Positions 61,001-64,000 of a stretch of DNA of 64,000 nt are shown here, one piece after another. The translations under genes and the position numbers were made by a program. The notes below the pieces were generated by a model, which did no database searches, was not told where the DNA came from, and was given only the letters and a program-made list of their open reading frames with translations. This DNA comes from Liquidambar formosana (lineage: Eukaryota > Streptophyta > Magnoliopsida > Saxifragales > Altingiaceae): assembly GCA_039720395.1 (NCBI GenBank), contig CM077824.1:24071278-24135277 (forward strand), in the 5' to 3' direction. The stretch's first letter is position 1. Each line of letters starts with the position of its first letter.

Positions 61001-63014
61001 GCCGTGCATTTAATTCTGTCACCAAGAGGTGTTGTTTTAAACTTTGATCATTGACTTCCATGAGTAAATTCACTTCCAAAGTTATTAAAATTTTATCAAA
61101 GCCAAATAATTAAGATCTTCTGGAAGCAAAATTCAACTTCCATCAATGGCCAATGTTTAACCTTGTGGAGACAAGGTTTAATTCCTTGCTAGACTAATTG
61201 GTTTTTTCCTGGGACTTCAATGATAGGAGTATCATTGAATAAGCATTATCAATGTCATTAAAAATTATAATACAGGTAACAGAGCATCTCCAAGGGGGCT
61301 AGCTATGCAACTCTTTTGGCTATTTTAGCTAGTCAAATCACTTTTTTCCTTCTCCAGGGGGCTAGCTATATGGCTAGGTATTTTAGCTGTCGTCATTTTG
61401 GCTAGCTACATTTAGCTAGCGAATGTTCACTAGCTAAACTATTTTTAGTTAAAAAAAGTGACACTTGTCCTCTCCCTATGCATCATTCTATCTTTATCTC
61501 TCCACCAAATGATTAAAAAAAGAAAGATTATTAATAATTTTTTTTGAAATAGCTCAAAAATAACTAGTACCCTTGGAGTACTCACTTGGGTAGCTTGCTA
61601 GCTATTTTTAAAAATGTCATTTTGTTAGCTAAAGTAGCAAAAAATTAGCTAGTGCCCTTGGAGTGCTCTCAGGTTATCTATTTATAAATAATGAACATAC
61701 TGACATAAGAAAACTAGAATTTCAACAGCTAGAATGGTGATCTTATGTTTTTGAATTTTTAAAAGCTTGGATGCTGCTTTTGTTGTTGGTCTTTGATGTA
61801 CTCTGTTCATGTTTCATTTCTTAACACTAACAAGTGTCATGGCATGCATGATATGCATGAGAGGTGAGTAGTGTCGGGATCTCAAATCACTCATGATTTA
61901 AATTGTTGCTTGGTTAGTTATTTCCATGGACATAGTTTTGGAGAGAGCTAAGCAATTATTACTGGGTGGGGGCATCTATAAGAATAATTGAGACTTCCTT
62001 TCTACCTTTCTCCAATAACAACGTTGTTGTTTAGTTGTAAGAGGAAAGAAGACAGTCCCTTTTTTTTTTTTTTTTTTTTTTGGGGTGGGGGGGGGGGGGG
62101 GGGGGGGAAGAGACCCAAGAATCCTGTGTCCCTTTATTATTAAAAAGATTTGATGGATCCATTTATTGCGACTTGATTACGTCATGTTCTTTAGGAAAAA
62201 ACAAGCGACTAGAATCCTGTGTCCCTTTATTATCTTAAAACATACAACTGATCTGTTTATTTGGACATGATTTAAGTCTGGAACTCTAATTCCATTGTGC
62301 AGGAGGGTACAAGGGTGATAAAGATGGGTATGCAATTCCTGCTGGGACTGATATCTTTCTTTCGGTGAGTAGAATCATTCATTTCCTTTCATCTTAAAAA
62401 AATTAATTGATATGATGTATGGATCAGTGAAGAATGTTGTTTTCATGAAACCTTTTTATTGGGGGGTTCATAAGGAAAAATCTGCATAAAGCTCTTTGTG
62501 TTACACTTGCTTCTACTCTCTTTCTTGATGAATGTAATTTTCCTTCAAATTCCATGCATTCAGGTGTATAATCTTCATAGGTCACCTTATTTCTGGGATC
62601 GTCCCCATGAATTTGAACCGGAGAGATTTTTAAGGCAAAGAAAGAGTGAAGGAATTGAAGGTTGGGCTGGTTTTGATCCATCTCGAAGTCCTGGAGCATT
62701 ATACCCAAATGAGGTTATTAGTCACTACTCTTTCCAGTTTTCTCTCATATTTAAATTTTACTAAATGGTTTTCTGGATGCAATTAGCAGATTATATCAGA
62801 TTTTGCTTTCTTACCCTTTGGAGGAGGGCCAAGAAAATGTGTTGGAGACCAATTTGCACTTATGGAGTCGACCGTGGCCTTGGCCATGTTGTTACAGAAG
62901 TTTGATGTGGAGCTGAAAGGATCTCCAGAATCCGTGGAACTGGTTACAGGGGCAACAATTCACACAAAGAATGGACTTTGGTGCAAATTGAGAAAGAGAT
63001 CTAATGCCCATTAA
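18585..63014 (+). CDS. CYP97B3: Cytochrome P450 CYP97B (CYP97B3-like), 14 exons, apparently intact
   Basis: Exons: 18585-18739, 19334-19514, 20358-20465, 27914-27998, 35128-35366, 36126-36299, 38720-38767, 38911-38970, 39798-39884, 40034-40122, 49919-50010, 62303-62364, 62564-62713, 62790-63014. They total 1755 nt, giving 584 residues and a TAA stop. Arabidopsis CYP97B3 is about 580 residues. All phases agree and every intron is GT-AG except intron 1, which is GC-AG. P450 signatures are the I-helix AGHETTA (361-367), K-helix EALR (417-420), PERF motif (479-482) and heme loop [10 protein letters not shown] (520-529) with ligand Cys527. The Ser/Thr-rich N-terminus resembles a chloroplast transit peptide. 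The CYP97 family hydroxylates carotenoid rings in plastids. CYP97A and CYP97C carry the main lutein pathway, and the role of CYP97B is less settled (beta-ring hydroxylation has been suggested). The assignment rests on recalled similarity along the whole protein. Introns 3, 4, 10 and 11 are unusually long and full of TEs, but no exon is damaged. Confidence 0.95.
18740..19333 (+). other. Intron 1 (GC-AG)
   Basis: A 594-bp intron, T-rich, with (A)n/(GAAAA) low-complexity sequence near 19189-19222. It starts with GC after CAG and ends in GTAG. No repeat of known class was seen in it. Confidence 0.8.
19334..19514 (+). CDS. CYP97B3: CYP97B exon 2
   Basis: Encodes residues 52-112, including [20 protein letters not shown] and [15 protein letters not shown], a segment characteristic of CYP97B N-terminal regions. 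Acceptor TAG before 19334, donor GAG|GTACTT. Confidence 0.92.
20358..20465 (+). CDS. CYP97B3: CYP97B exon 3
   Basis: Encodes residues 113-148 with [16 protein letters not shown] and RHILRENAF, the start of the P450 core (helix A / beta-1 region). Acceptor GCAG, donor AAG|GTAGAT. The 7.4-kb intron 3 follows. Confidence 0.95.
20893..21437 (+). repeat. About 225-bp repeat, 2.4 tandem copies, in intron 3
   Basis: Each unit contains CCTAAGCTATTA...GGTGGAGGGCCC...GATGTGGGA...CTTCCCAACA(C)TCCCCCTC and GACATGCTCTGATACCA. Units begin near 20893, 21121 and 21346, the last partial. The first also has a GATGTGGGATGTGGGATGTG micro-expansion. The TCCCCCTC...TGATACCAT layout is familiar from dispersed plant retroelement-derived repeats near genes. 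Confidence 0.7.
21438..22280. other. Intron 3 sequence, no gene recognised
   Basis: Purine-rich AGAGAGAAAG stretch near 21470-21535, then A-rich sequence. The minus-strand ORF at 21859-22053 matches nothing I recognise. Confidence 0.4.
23412..25094 (-). mobile_element. Solo LTR nested in the intron 3 LINE
   Basis: The right edge on the minus strand begins TGTTAGGATTATGCCCTAG, a retrotransposon LTR start. The 1.7-kb interior is non-coding and separates two LINE segments that are adjacent in related LINEs. It has (GA)n at 23695-23722. The left boundary, near TGGGAATCTAACTAGG, is approximate and no clean 5-bp duplication was confirmed. Confidence 0.6.
25455..25990. repeat. Unassigned insertion in the LINE
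   Basis: Non-coding sequence between two LINE parts. It contains repeated ATCTAACTAGATTT words (25798-25815, 25878-25908) and GGTTCTCGAATCCTCGAGAAAG. It may be an LTR fragment. The class was not determined. Confidence 0.35.
26038..26780. mobile_element. CGATATATCG-rich foldback element, copy 1 (intron 3)
   Basis: Ends are inverted: GGACTTAAAAATCGCGATAT on the left, and the right end reads GGACTTTAATATCGATATC on the other strand. Next to both ends lie arrays of CGATATATCG, GATATATCGAAGATATCGAAG and relatives. The middle (26290-26650) is ordinary AT-rich sequence. It is inserted in the LINE reverse transcriptase tail, and CTTTTA words flank it. The copy at 53959-54690 is nearly identical. Confidence 0.8.
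27563..27913 (+). other. Intron 3, last part, no element recognised
   Basis: T-rich plant intron sequence leading to the exon 4 acceptor. No coding or repeat feature was seen. Confidence 0.5.
27914..27998 (+). CDS. CYP97B3: CYP97B exon 4
   Basis: Encodes [20 protein letters not shown] then TWKQRRR, the B'-C region. The C-helix WxxRR-like motif contacts a heme propionate in P450s. Acceptor TTAG, donor AGAG|GTGAGA. The exon ends in phase 1 and its codon is completed in exon 5. Confidence 0.95.
28751..28779. repeat. (TA)n microsatellite in intron 4
   Basis: Uninterrupted TA dinucleotides. The adjoining GGGGC-rich stretch (28655-28690) is compositionally odd for this intron. Confidence 0.9.
29324..29364. 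repeat. (GA)n microsatellite
   Basis: About 40 bp of GA dinucleotides immediately before the 161-bp tandem duplication. Confidence 0.95.
29361..29683 (+). repeat. Perfect 161-bp tandem duplication
   Basis: 29361-29521 and 29522-29682 read identically by eye. Each unit contains two related sub-units of about 72 bp (CTTGGGTGTTTGTTTTGAAG...GGGACCTCTATATACAGGGGTCTAAAATGTAA), so this is a two-level repeat. It lies in intron 4 and codes for nothing. Confidence 0.9.
30170..30235. repeat. Direct repeat of about 28 bp
   Basis: AGTATAAAATCCACCAACAA then GGAATATG occurs twice in tandem with a short spacer. Confidence 0.85.
30300..31900 (+). other. Intron 4, middle part, no gene recognised
   Basis: T-rich intron-like sequence without coding frames or clear repeats. 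Confidence 0.5.
31915..34810 (+). mobile_element. LINE in intron 4, 5'-truncated, plus strand
   Basis: Frames encode [20 protein letters not shown] (about 32070), then [20 protein letters not shown] (32530-32600), [20 protein letters not shown] (32748-32808), [10 protein letters not shown] (33081-33110) with the catalytic [12 protein letters not shown], and a zf-RVT region [19 protein letters not shown] (about 34160-34215). A T-rich/A-rich tail ends it near 34810. Stops, frameshifts and two T-then-G homopolymer runs (33519-33566, 34095-34139) inactivate it. It is of the same general family as the intron 3 LINE but in the opposite orientation. Confidence 0.85.
34809..34985 (+). repeat. Direct repeat of about 90 bp in intron 4
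   Basis: AGGACAAATTTTAAACTTCA then TGCCTTA(C/G)TTAGAGATGGCCTTTGA occurs at about 34829 and again at about 34922, with point differences. Confidence 0.8.
35128..35366 (+). CDS. CYP97B3: CYP97B exon 5
   Basis: Encodes [17 protein letters not shown] through [20 protein letters not shown] and ESPVIK, the D to F helix region. This is the largest exon. Acceptor TTGCAG, donor AAG|GTTTGA, with the weak +3 T typical of relaxed plant donors. Confidence 0.96.
36126..36299 (+). CDS. CYP97B3: CYP97B exon 6
   Basis: Encodes [20 protein letters not shown] through IVPRQRKFQ and [17 protein letters not shown] (F-G region). Acceptor GTAG, donor CAG|GTGAGA. Confidence 0.96.
36716..36733. repeat. (CA)n microsatellite in intron 6
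   Basis: CACACACA dinucleotides followed by CCACACTG. Confidence 0.9.
37426..37465. repeat. T-run followed by G-run in intron 6
   Basis: About 23 T, then CGTT, then 13 G. It is one of five such T-then-G (or C-then-A) junctions in the window. Confidence 0.9.
37820..37985. mobile_element. GC-rich hairpin MITE in intron 6
   Basis: TGATCATGTGCGGGATATCC...CACGGCCGTCCGTGAG pairs with the right side read on the other strand (TGATCATGTGCTGGATATCC...CACGGCCGTCTGTGAG). The arms are about 62 bp with a GC-rich loop. (TA)n lies on both sides (37815-37824 and 37980-37998), so insertion at TA is plausible but the exact duplication cannot be read. Confidence 0.75.
38720..38767 (+). CDS. CYP97B3: CYP97B exon 7
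   Basis: A 16-codon exon, [16 protein letters not shown], too short to stand out as an open frame. It is placed by phase and by its match to the CYP97B linker before the I helix. Acceptor ACAG, donor AAG|GTTGGT. Confidence 0.93.
38911..38970 (+). CDS. CYP97B3: CYP97B exon 8
   Basis: A 20-codon exon, [20 protein letters not shown], just before the I helix. Acceptor TGCAG, donor CAG|GTAAAT. Confidence 0.95.
39050..39420 (+). repeat. Degenerate minisatellite filling intron 8
   Basis: Five or six units of 60-75 bp share ATTCAATAGTTGAGTAGTCT then AGC(C)TGC(A)CTAA(G/A)CATGTGAATCATATTTCAA. Units vary in length by internal deletion. Confidence 0.8.
39643..39740 (+). repeat. Direct repeat of about 49 bp, two copies, intron 8
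   Basis: CCAATTATTCC(A/C)CTTTAGGCATTTGAGAATGATTT and the following GG-ACTACAA occur twice in tandem. Confidence 0.85.
39798..39884 (+). CDS. CYP97B3: CYP97B exon 9 (I helix)
   Basis: Encodes [20 protein letters not shown] then [16 protein letters not shown] is the oxygen-activating I-helix motif (A/G)Gx(D/E)T(T/S). Acceptor ACAG, donor CAA|GTATGT. Confidence 0.97.
40034..40122 (+). CDS. CYP97B3: CYP97B exon 10
   Basis: Encodes [20 protein letters not shown] then [10 protein letters not shown] (J to K helix). The exon ends in phase 2 at GA|GTATGT. The Glu codon is completed by the first base of exon 11, across a 9.8-kb intron that holds the viral insertion. Confidence 0.94.
40390..40619 (+). 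mobile_element. tRNA-derived SINE with target duplication
   Basis: A-box-like TAGCTCAGTTGGTAAGG near 40393 and B box GGTTCGATTCC near 40449 form an RNA polymerase III promoter, followed by a non-tRNA body and an A-tail of about 30. It is flanked by TTGTAATGAAACTT (40376-40389) and TTGCAATGAAACTT (40620-40633), a 14-bp target duplication with one change. It lies in intron 10 in the sense orientation. It is not a functional tRNA gene because the body after the B box does not fold back as a tRNA. Confidence 0.88.
40640..42276 (+). other. Intron 10 between the SINEs, no gene recognised
   Basis: AT-rich, with (CA)n near 41381-41396 and a run of C (about 41671-41687) followed by CTCTCTCTCG. No coding similarity was recognised. 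Confidence 0.5.
42277..42475 (+). mobile_element. Second tRNA-derived SINE (older)
   Basis: GGGTAGCTCAGTTAACAAGG (A box) and TTGAGTTTGACTCTTGC (decayed B box) are followed by GGGGCCACCC...GGTTTCCCCAAAAGG. It has no long A-tail. It has the same architecture as the SINE at 40390 but a different body. The ends are approximate. Confidence 0.6.
42925..44157 (-). pseudogene. Viral ORF2 (unknown function) remnant
   Basis: Starts [18 protein letters not shown] at 44157, downstream of RNase H. Parts: a Ser-rich N-terminal section ([18 protein letters not shown]), a Trp/Phe-rich middle in another frame (43642-43295), and an acidic C-terminus with [16 protein letters not shown] (43266-42925). Frameshifts lie near 43560 and 43280. 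Florendoviruses have a downstream ORF2 without assigned function. No known domain is visible to me. Confidence 0.65.
44290..45859 (-). pseudogene. Viral reverse transcriptase and RNase H
   Basis: 45320-44637 is the longest clean pol segment, with [20 protein letters not shown] and the catalytic YIDD (about 45126-45150), then the connection [10 protein letters not shown] and the start of RNase H ([16 protein letters not shown]). RNase H continues in a shifted frame to about 44290 and is broken by a small tandem duplication at 44447-44490. Upstream RT motifs at 45321-45860 are interrupted by stops. Confidence 0.85.
44447..44490. repeat. 22-bp tandem duplication inside viral RNase H
   Basis: TTTTTGTAAAACTGGTTTTG then CTA occurs twice in tandem, shifting the reading frame. 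It is a post-insertion lesion. Confidence 0.85.
45860..46680 (-). pseudogene. Viral protease region
   Basis: 46680-46321 is a charged linker. The pepsin-like protease motif DSGA (46184-46195) is followed by [14 protein letters not shown] and later [13 protein letters not shown], the two halves of a retroviral-type aspartic protease fold. A frame break lies between the linker and the protease. Confidence 0.8.
46813..48353 (-). pseudogene. Viral central region: coiled segment, capsid, CCHC finger
   Basis: 48353-47811 is rich in Lys, Glu and Gln (PPKYTKQL, then [14 protein letters not shown]), suggesting a coiled coil. The capsid region follows with several stops between 47811 and 47358. 47358-46813 ends with a zinc knuckle [14 protein letters not shown] (C-x2-C-x4-H-x4-C, bases 46891-46932), the nucleic-acid-binding signature of caulimovirid coat proteins. 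Confidence 0.8.
48540..49740 (-). pseudogene. Viral polyprotein N-terminus and movement protein (Florendovirus-like)
   Basis: The frame begins at 49740 with a Ser-rich start, followed by [21 protein letters not shown] frame change occurs around 49501-49529, after which the 30K-type movement-protein core runs to 48540 ([20 protein letters not shown], then [15 protein letters not shown]). Caulimovirid MPs mediate cell-to-cell movement. The frame ends at a stop next to a T-run at 48540-48555, so it is broken relative to the downstream parts. Confidence 0.8.
49826..49862. repeat. (AT)n at the viral junction
   Basis: TATATA dinucleotides separate the viral 5' end from intron 10 sequence leading to exon 11. 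AT-dinucleotide sites are known to be frequent locations of endogenous pararetroviruses in plants. Confidence 0.9.
49919..50010 (+). CDS. CYP97B3: CYP97B exon 11 (ExxR)
   Basis: Encodes [20 protein letters not shown] then [14 protein letters not shown] is the conserved K-helix ExxR that helps hold the heme pocket. Acceptor TTTTCAG, donor CCTG|GTATTA. It begins only about 57 bp after the (AT)n run that ends near 49862. Confidence 0.96.
50472..51330. mobile_element. hAT-type non-autonomous element, 859 bp
   Basis: Ends CAATGTTTTAAAA...TTTTAAAACATTG are inverted, and the subterminal parts (ATGCGCC / GGCGCT, GGCGT, CGCCTC) are GC-rich on both sides. It is flanked by CGAGGAAG (50464-50471) and TGAGGAAG (51331-51338), an 8-bp target duplication with one CpG-type change. 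There is no transposase, and the T-run at 51145-51171 is secondary. Confidence 0.88.
51339..52299 (+). other. Intron 11 stretch, no gene recognised
   Basis: Contains a T-run at 51519-51540. The open frame at 51720-52031 has no family I recognise. Confidence 0.45.
52389..52400 (+). other. Copia primer-binding site
   Basis: TGGTATCAGAGC is complementary to the 3' part of initiator tRNA-Met, about 10 bp after the 5' LTR end (ATTATTTACA). Confidence 0.85.
53234..53558. mobile_element. hAT MITE with perfect 8-bp target duplication
   Basis: CAATGGCAGAGCCAGGGGGG at the left and AGCTCCGCCCATG at the right are imperfect inverted ends of the plant hAT consensus type (CA-TGGCGGAGCCAGG). It is flanked by TGTTGCGA on both sides (53226-53233, 53559-53566). 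It is 325 bp and non-coding, nested in the copia leader. Confidence 0.9.
53690..53945 (+). pseudogene. Copia gag remnant
   Basis: Reads [20 protein letters not shown] and [20 protein letters not shown], then [13 protein letters not shown], with stops between. This is the retrotransposon gag (UBN2/Retrotran_gag) helix region. It is cut by the CGATATATCG element at 53959. Confidence 0.75.
53959..54690. mobile_element. CGATATATCG-rich foldback element, copy 2 (intron 11)
   Basis: Nearly identical to 26038-26780, with scattered differences such as a 10-bp CCAACGATAT deficit near 54628 and a few substitutions. CCTATAAC lies at both flanks (53950-53957 and 54691-54698), consistent with a target duplication of 8-9 bp. 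The interior short frame seen in both copies is not convincing as a gene. Confidence 0.85.
54735..55480. repeat. Unassigned insertion in the copia element
   Basis: Begins with GGCTGTGTTTGGCAACTGTG, a common MITE-like start (PIF/Harbinger or hAT type), with repeated GGATTT words. It has a C-run then A-run at 54977-55027 and (TA)n(CA)n at 55208-55253. No matching right terminus was found. Confidence 0.4.
55720..56115 (+). pseudogene. Copia integrase remnant
   Basis: [19 protein letters not shown] near 55830, [17 protein letters not shown] near 55950 and [11 protein letters not shown] then [14 protein letters not shown] near 56040-56127 are the ordered pieces of a copia integrase core, in several frames with stops. 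Confidence 0.8.
56310..56600. repeat. Dispersed repeat, copy B
   Basis: Shares GGGGCATTTGG, CCAAGT, CTCAAGTCC, ACAAAAATGCCC and TTTCTCTCC in the same order with 16661-17050. Confidence 0.5.
56600..57470. other. Insertion interior, no gene recognised
   Basis: A- and T-rich, with an A-run/GAAA repeat at 57325-57358. It is part of the unclassified block that separates copia integrase from reverse transcriptase. Confidence 0.4.
57479..57690. mobile_element. Small MITE between TA repeats
   Basis: GTGATCACGTGAGCATTTAC...ACTTATATCAGC on the left matches the right end read on the other strand (ACGATCAAATGAGTACG...ACTTATATCAGC), with mismatches. (TA)n borders both sides. Confidence 0.5.
58612..59525 (-). 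mobile_element. LINE 3' fragment nested in the copia element
   Basis: Minus-strand frame 59510-59073 contains the zf-RVT domain: [20 protein letters not shown], then [20 protein letters not shown], with Cys/His ligands. A T-run at 58610-58622 is the complement of its poly(A) tail. Copia sequence stops at YFET (58611) and resumes at VAKRET-like text near 59528, so the LINE is younger than the copia element. Confidence 0.85.
59528..60770 (+). pseudogene. Copia reverse transcriptase and RNase H remnant
   Basis: Ordered copia text in shifting frames: [17 protein letters not shown] (59598 onward), [12 protein letters not shown] (catalytic YVDD, about 59868-59905), [36 protein letters not shown] (60178-60240), then RNase [21 protein letters not shown] (60570-60630) and KTKHIEVDC. 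Several in-frame stops. Confidence 0.85.
60831..60956 (+). repeat. 3' LTR of the intron 11 copia element (126 bp)
   Basis: Starts TGTTAAAGTTATTAG directly after the polypurine tract and ends TTATTCA. GTCTGCCTAACCATGCTAGAGTTAAGGAA matches GCTGCCTAACCATTCTAGGGTTAAGGAG of the 5' side (52300 onward). The 5' LTR lacks a recognisable counterpart of the first 45 bp, so that end is truncated. Confidence 0.75.
60957..61272 (+). other. Intron 11, no element recognised
   Basis: Sequence after the copia 3' LTR. No coding match was seen. Confidence 0.45.
61281..61669. mobile_element. hAT MITE (GAGCATCTCCAA family)
   Basis: AGAGCATCTCCAAGGGGGCT and the right end read on the other strand (AGAGCACTCCAAGGGCAC) are inverted ends. 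GCTAGCTA-rich subterminal words occur on both sides. Flanking CAGGTAAC (61273-61280) and CAGGTTAT (61670-61677) match at 6 of 8 positions, fitting a hAT duplication. 389 bp, non-coding. Confidence 0.8.
62060..62240. repeat. T-run/G-run plus short direct repeat before exon 12
   Basis: About 24 T then about 23 G (one T within), followed by GAATCCTGTGTCCCTTTATT occurring twice (about 62120 and 62213). Confidence 0.85.
62303..62364 (+). CDS. CYP97B3: CYP97B exon 12
   Basis: Encodes [20 protein letters not shown] and a final Ser. Acceptor TGCAG, donor TCG|GTGAGT. It follows the 12.3-kb intron 11. Confidence 0.95.
62564..62713 (+). CDS. CYP97B3: CYP97B exon 13 (PERF region)
   Basis: Encodes [20 protein letters not shown] then RFL, and later [20 protein letters not shown]. 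This last insert before the heme loop is distinctive of CYP97B. Acceptor TTCAG, donor GAG|GTTATT. Confidence 0.97.
62790..63014 (+). CDS. CYP97B3: CYP97B exon 14 (heme-binding loop, stop)
   Basis: Encodes [20 protein letters not shown] with the heme-ligand Cys, then the L-helix and C-terminal strands ending RKRSNAH and TAA. Acceptor AGCAG. Confidence 0.98.
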   Translation: MISDFAFLPFGGGPRKCVGDQFALMESTVALAMLLQKFDVELKGSPESVELVTGATIHTKNGLWCKLRKRSNAH

Positions 63015-63240
63015 AATACTGTCGGCAGAAGATGTTGCATTTGTTTAGAATATTGTATAATGTGTACTGTTCTTTATCCACAAGTTTATGTATCCAAGTG
63101 ATCTTTGCAGGGAAAAAAGCTTCCGATAATATTTGTCGAAATGTAGTCTGCAATCATGAGAGAGAGAGAGAGAGACAGAGAGAGAGAGAGAGTTGGACAA
63201 GTATCAATGGAATGCATGAAACTTGAATGTAATGCTAGTT
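63015..63240 (+). other. Probable 3' UTR of CYP97B
   Basis: Follows the TAA stop. It contains a (GA)n microsatellite at about 63157-63191. Weak AATGTAA-like polyadenylation signals lie near 63226-63232, so the transcript end is uncertain. Confidence 0.4.
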
Positions 63241-64000
63241 ATTTTCTTGTCCAAAATGACATTGTCTATTCATTTCTCAACTGCTAACCAACTGGTTTGT
63301 TGAGGAGGATGAAATTTATAAATCAGATATGAAGTTGCTTTAAACCATTGCACTTTTGATTGTAGGTTAATTTGAAAAATATCTTGCCCGAGTCCTTGTG
63401 TAGGAAGTTGTCAATAATCATACCAGCTGTGCTGACCTCTCTGGTTTGGGATCATCTTAAGCAGACAAATCCCCCCAGTAAGGCTCAAATAAATTACAAA
63501 TTATTCCAAGGATTTGAGTGTTGATTGCAAGGCAAAAAGGTTTGAGGACTGAAATTCTGATGAAGCTGCAGATAATCAATTCGTCTTACTCAACCGTCAC
63601 AATTGTACTAGGGTTCTATCATATATTAGCTTTCAAAGGTTGTGTTTAATTGAATGAATGGGGGATTTGTTAGGGATGACTATCCAAATGCTAACCAGGC
63701 AGGCATAAGGGTGGGGTCATTGCGTGAGAAGATTGCGAGTAATGGGATGGACCTTATACTTGTCATCGAGTTGAAATGAAATGAAATGAAATTAAACTTG
63801 GCTGGACACTAGTCTAATGGCCTTCCTTTCAATCCAGCTGCATTTCACCGAGTGATTTGTTAATATGTATCATGGAAAAAATTATCATTATGGCACTGCT
63901 AATCGACTTGACTTGGCCAAATCTCTGTCCACTAACCGTGTTTTAGAACAGTGATATGTGGTGTCCAAAGTCATAGGGCCTTGGGGGGCGGGTGGGTGTT
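63241..64000. other. Downstream region, no gene recognised
   Basis: Contains GAAATGAAATGAAATGAAATTA near 63773-63794 and ends in GGGGGGCGGGTGGGTG. No frame with recognisable similarity. Confidence 0.5.

Overview
The window is nuclear DNA of a flowering plant. It is AT-rich and has GT-AG introns, several classes of plant transposable element and an endogenous plant pararetrovirus. The sequence alone does not fix the species. The large, TE-filled introns suggest a woody or slowly evolving genome, which is an inference.

One host gene dominates. A cytochrome P450 of the CYP97B subfamily (CYP97B3-like, plastid, carotenoid-hydroxylase clade) runs on the plus strand from 18585 to 63014. It has 14 exons that join in frame into a 584-residue protein with all the P450 signatures, so it looks functional although it spans 44 kb. 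Intron 1 appears to have a GC donor. Introns 3, 4, 10 and 11 are 7-12 kb long and hold almost everything else in this part of the window.

Upstream of the gene (1-18.5 kb) is a transposon landscape. A Ty1/copia element on the minus strand is interrupted by two long Ogre/Tat-type gypsy LTRs of one family in opposite orientations. Next come a decayed hAT transposase gene and several foldback or MITE elements, one of them Mutator-like with a 9-bp target duplication.

Inside the gene: intron 3 carries a minus-strand LINE that was itself invaded by a solo LTR, another insertion and a CGATATATCG-rich foldback element. Intron 4 carries a plus-strand LINE and a perfect 161-bp tandem duplication. Intron 6 holds a GC-rich hairpin MITE. 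Intron 8 is largely minisatellite. Intron 10 contains two tRNA-derived SINEs and a nearly full-length, broken Florendovirus-like pararetrovirus, whose upstream end lies next to an (AT)n run. Intron 11 contains three hAT-type non-autonomous elements, a decayed plus-strand copia element, a LINE fragment and a second, nearly identical copy of the CGATATATCG element.

Apart from the P450, every recognisable coding region is a broken mobile-element or viral remnant. The last kilobase holds the P450 3' region and no recognised gene.
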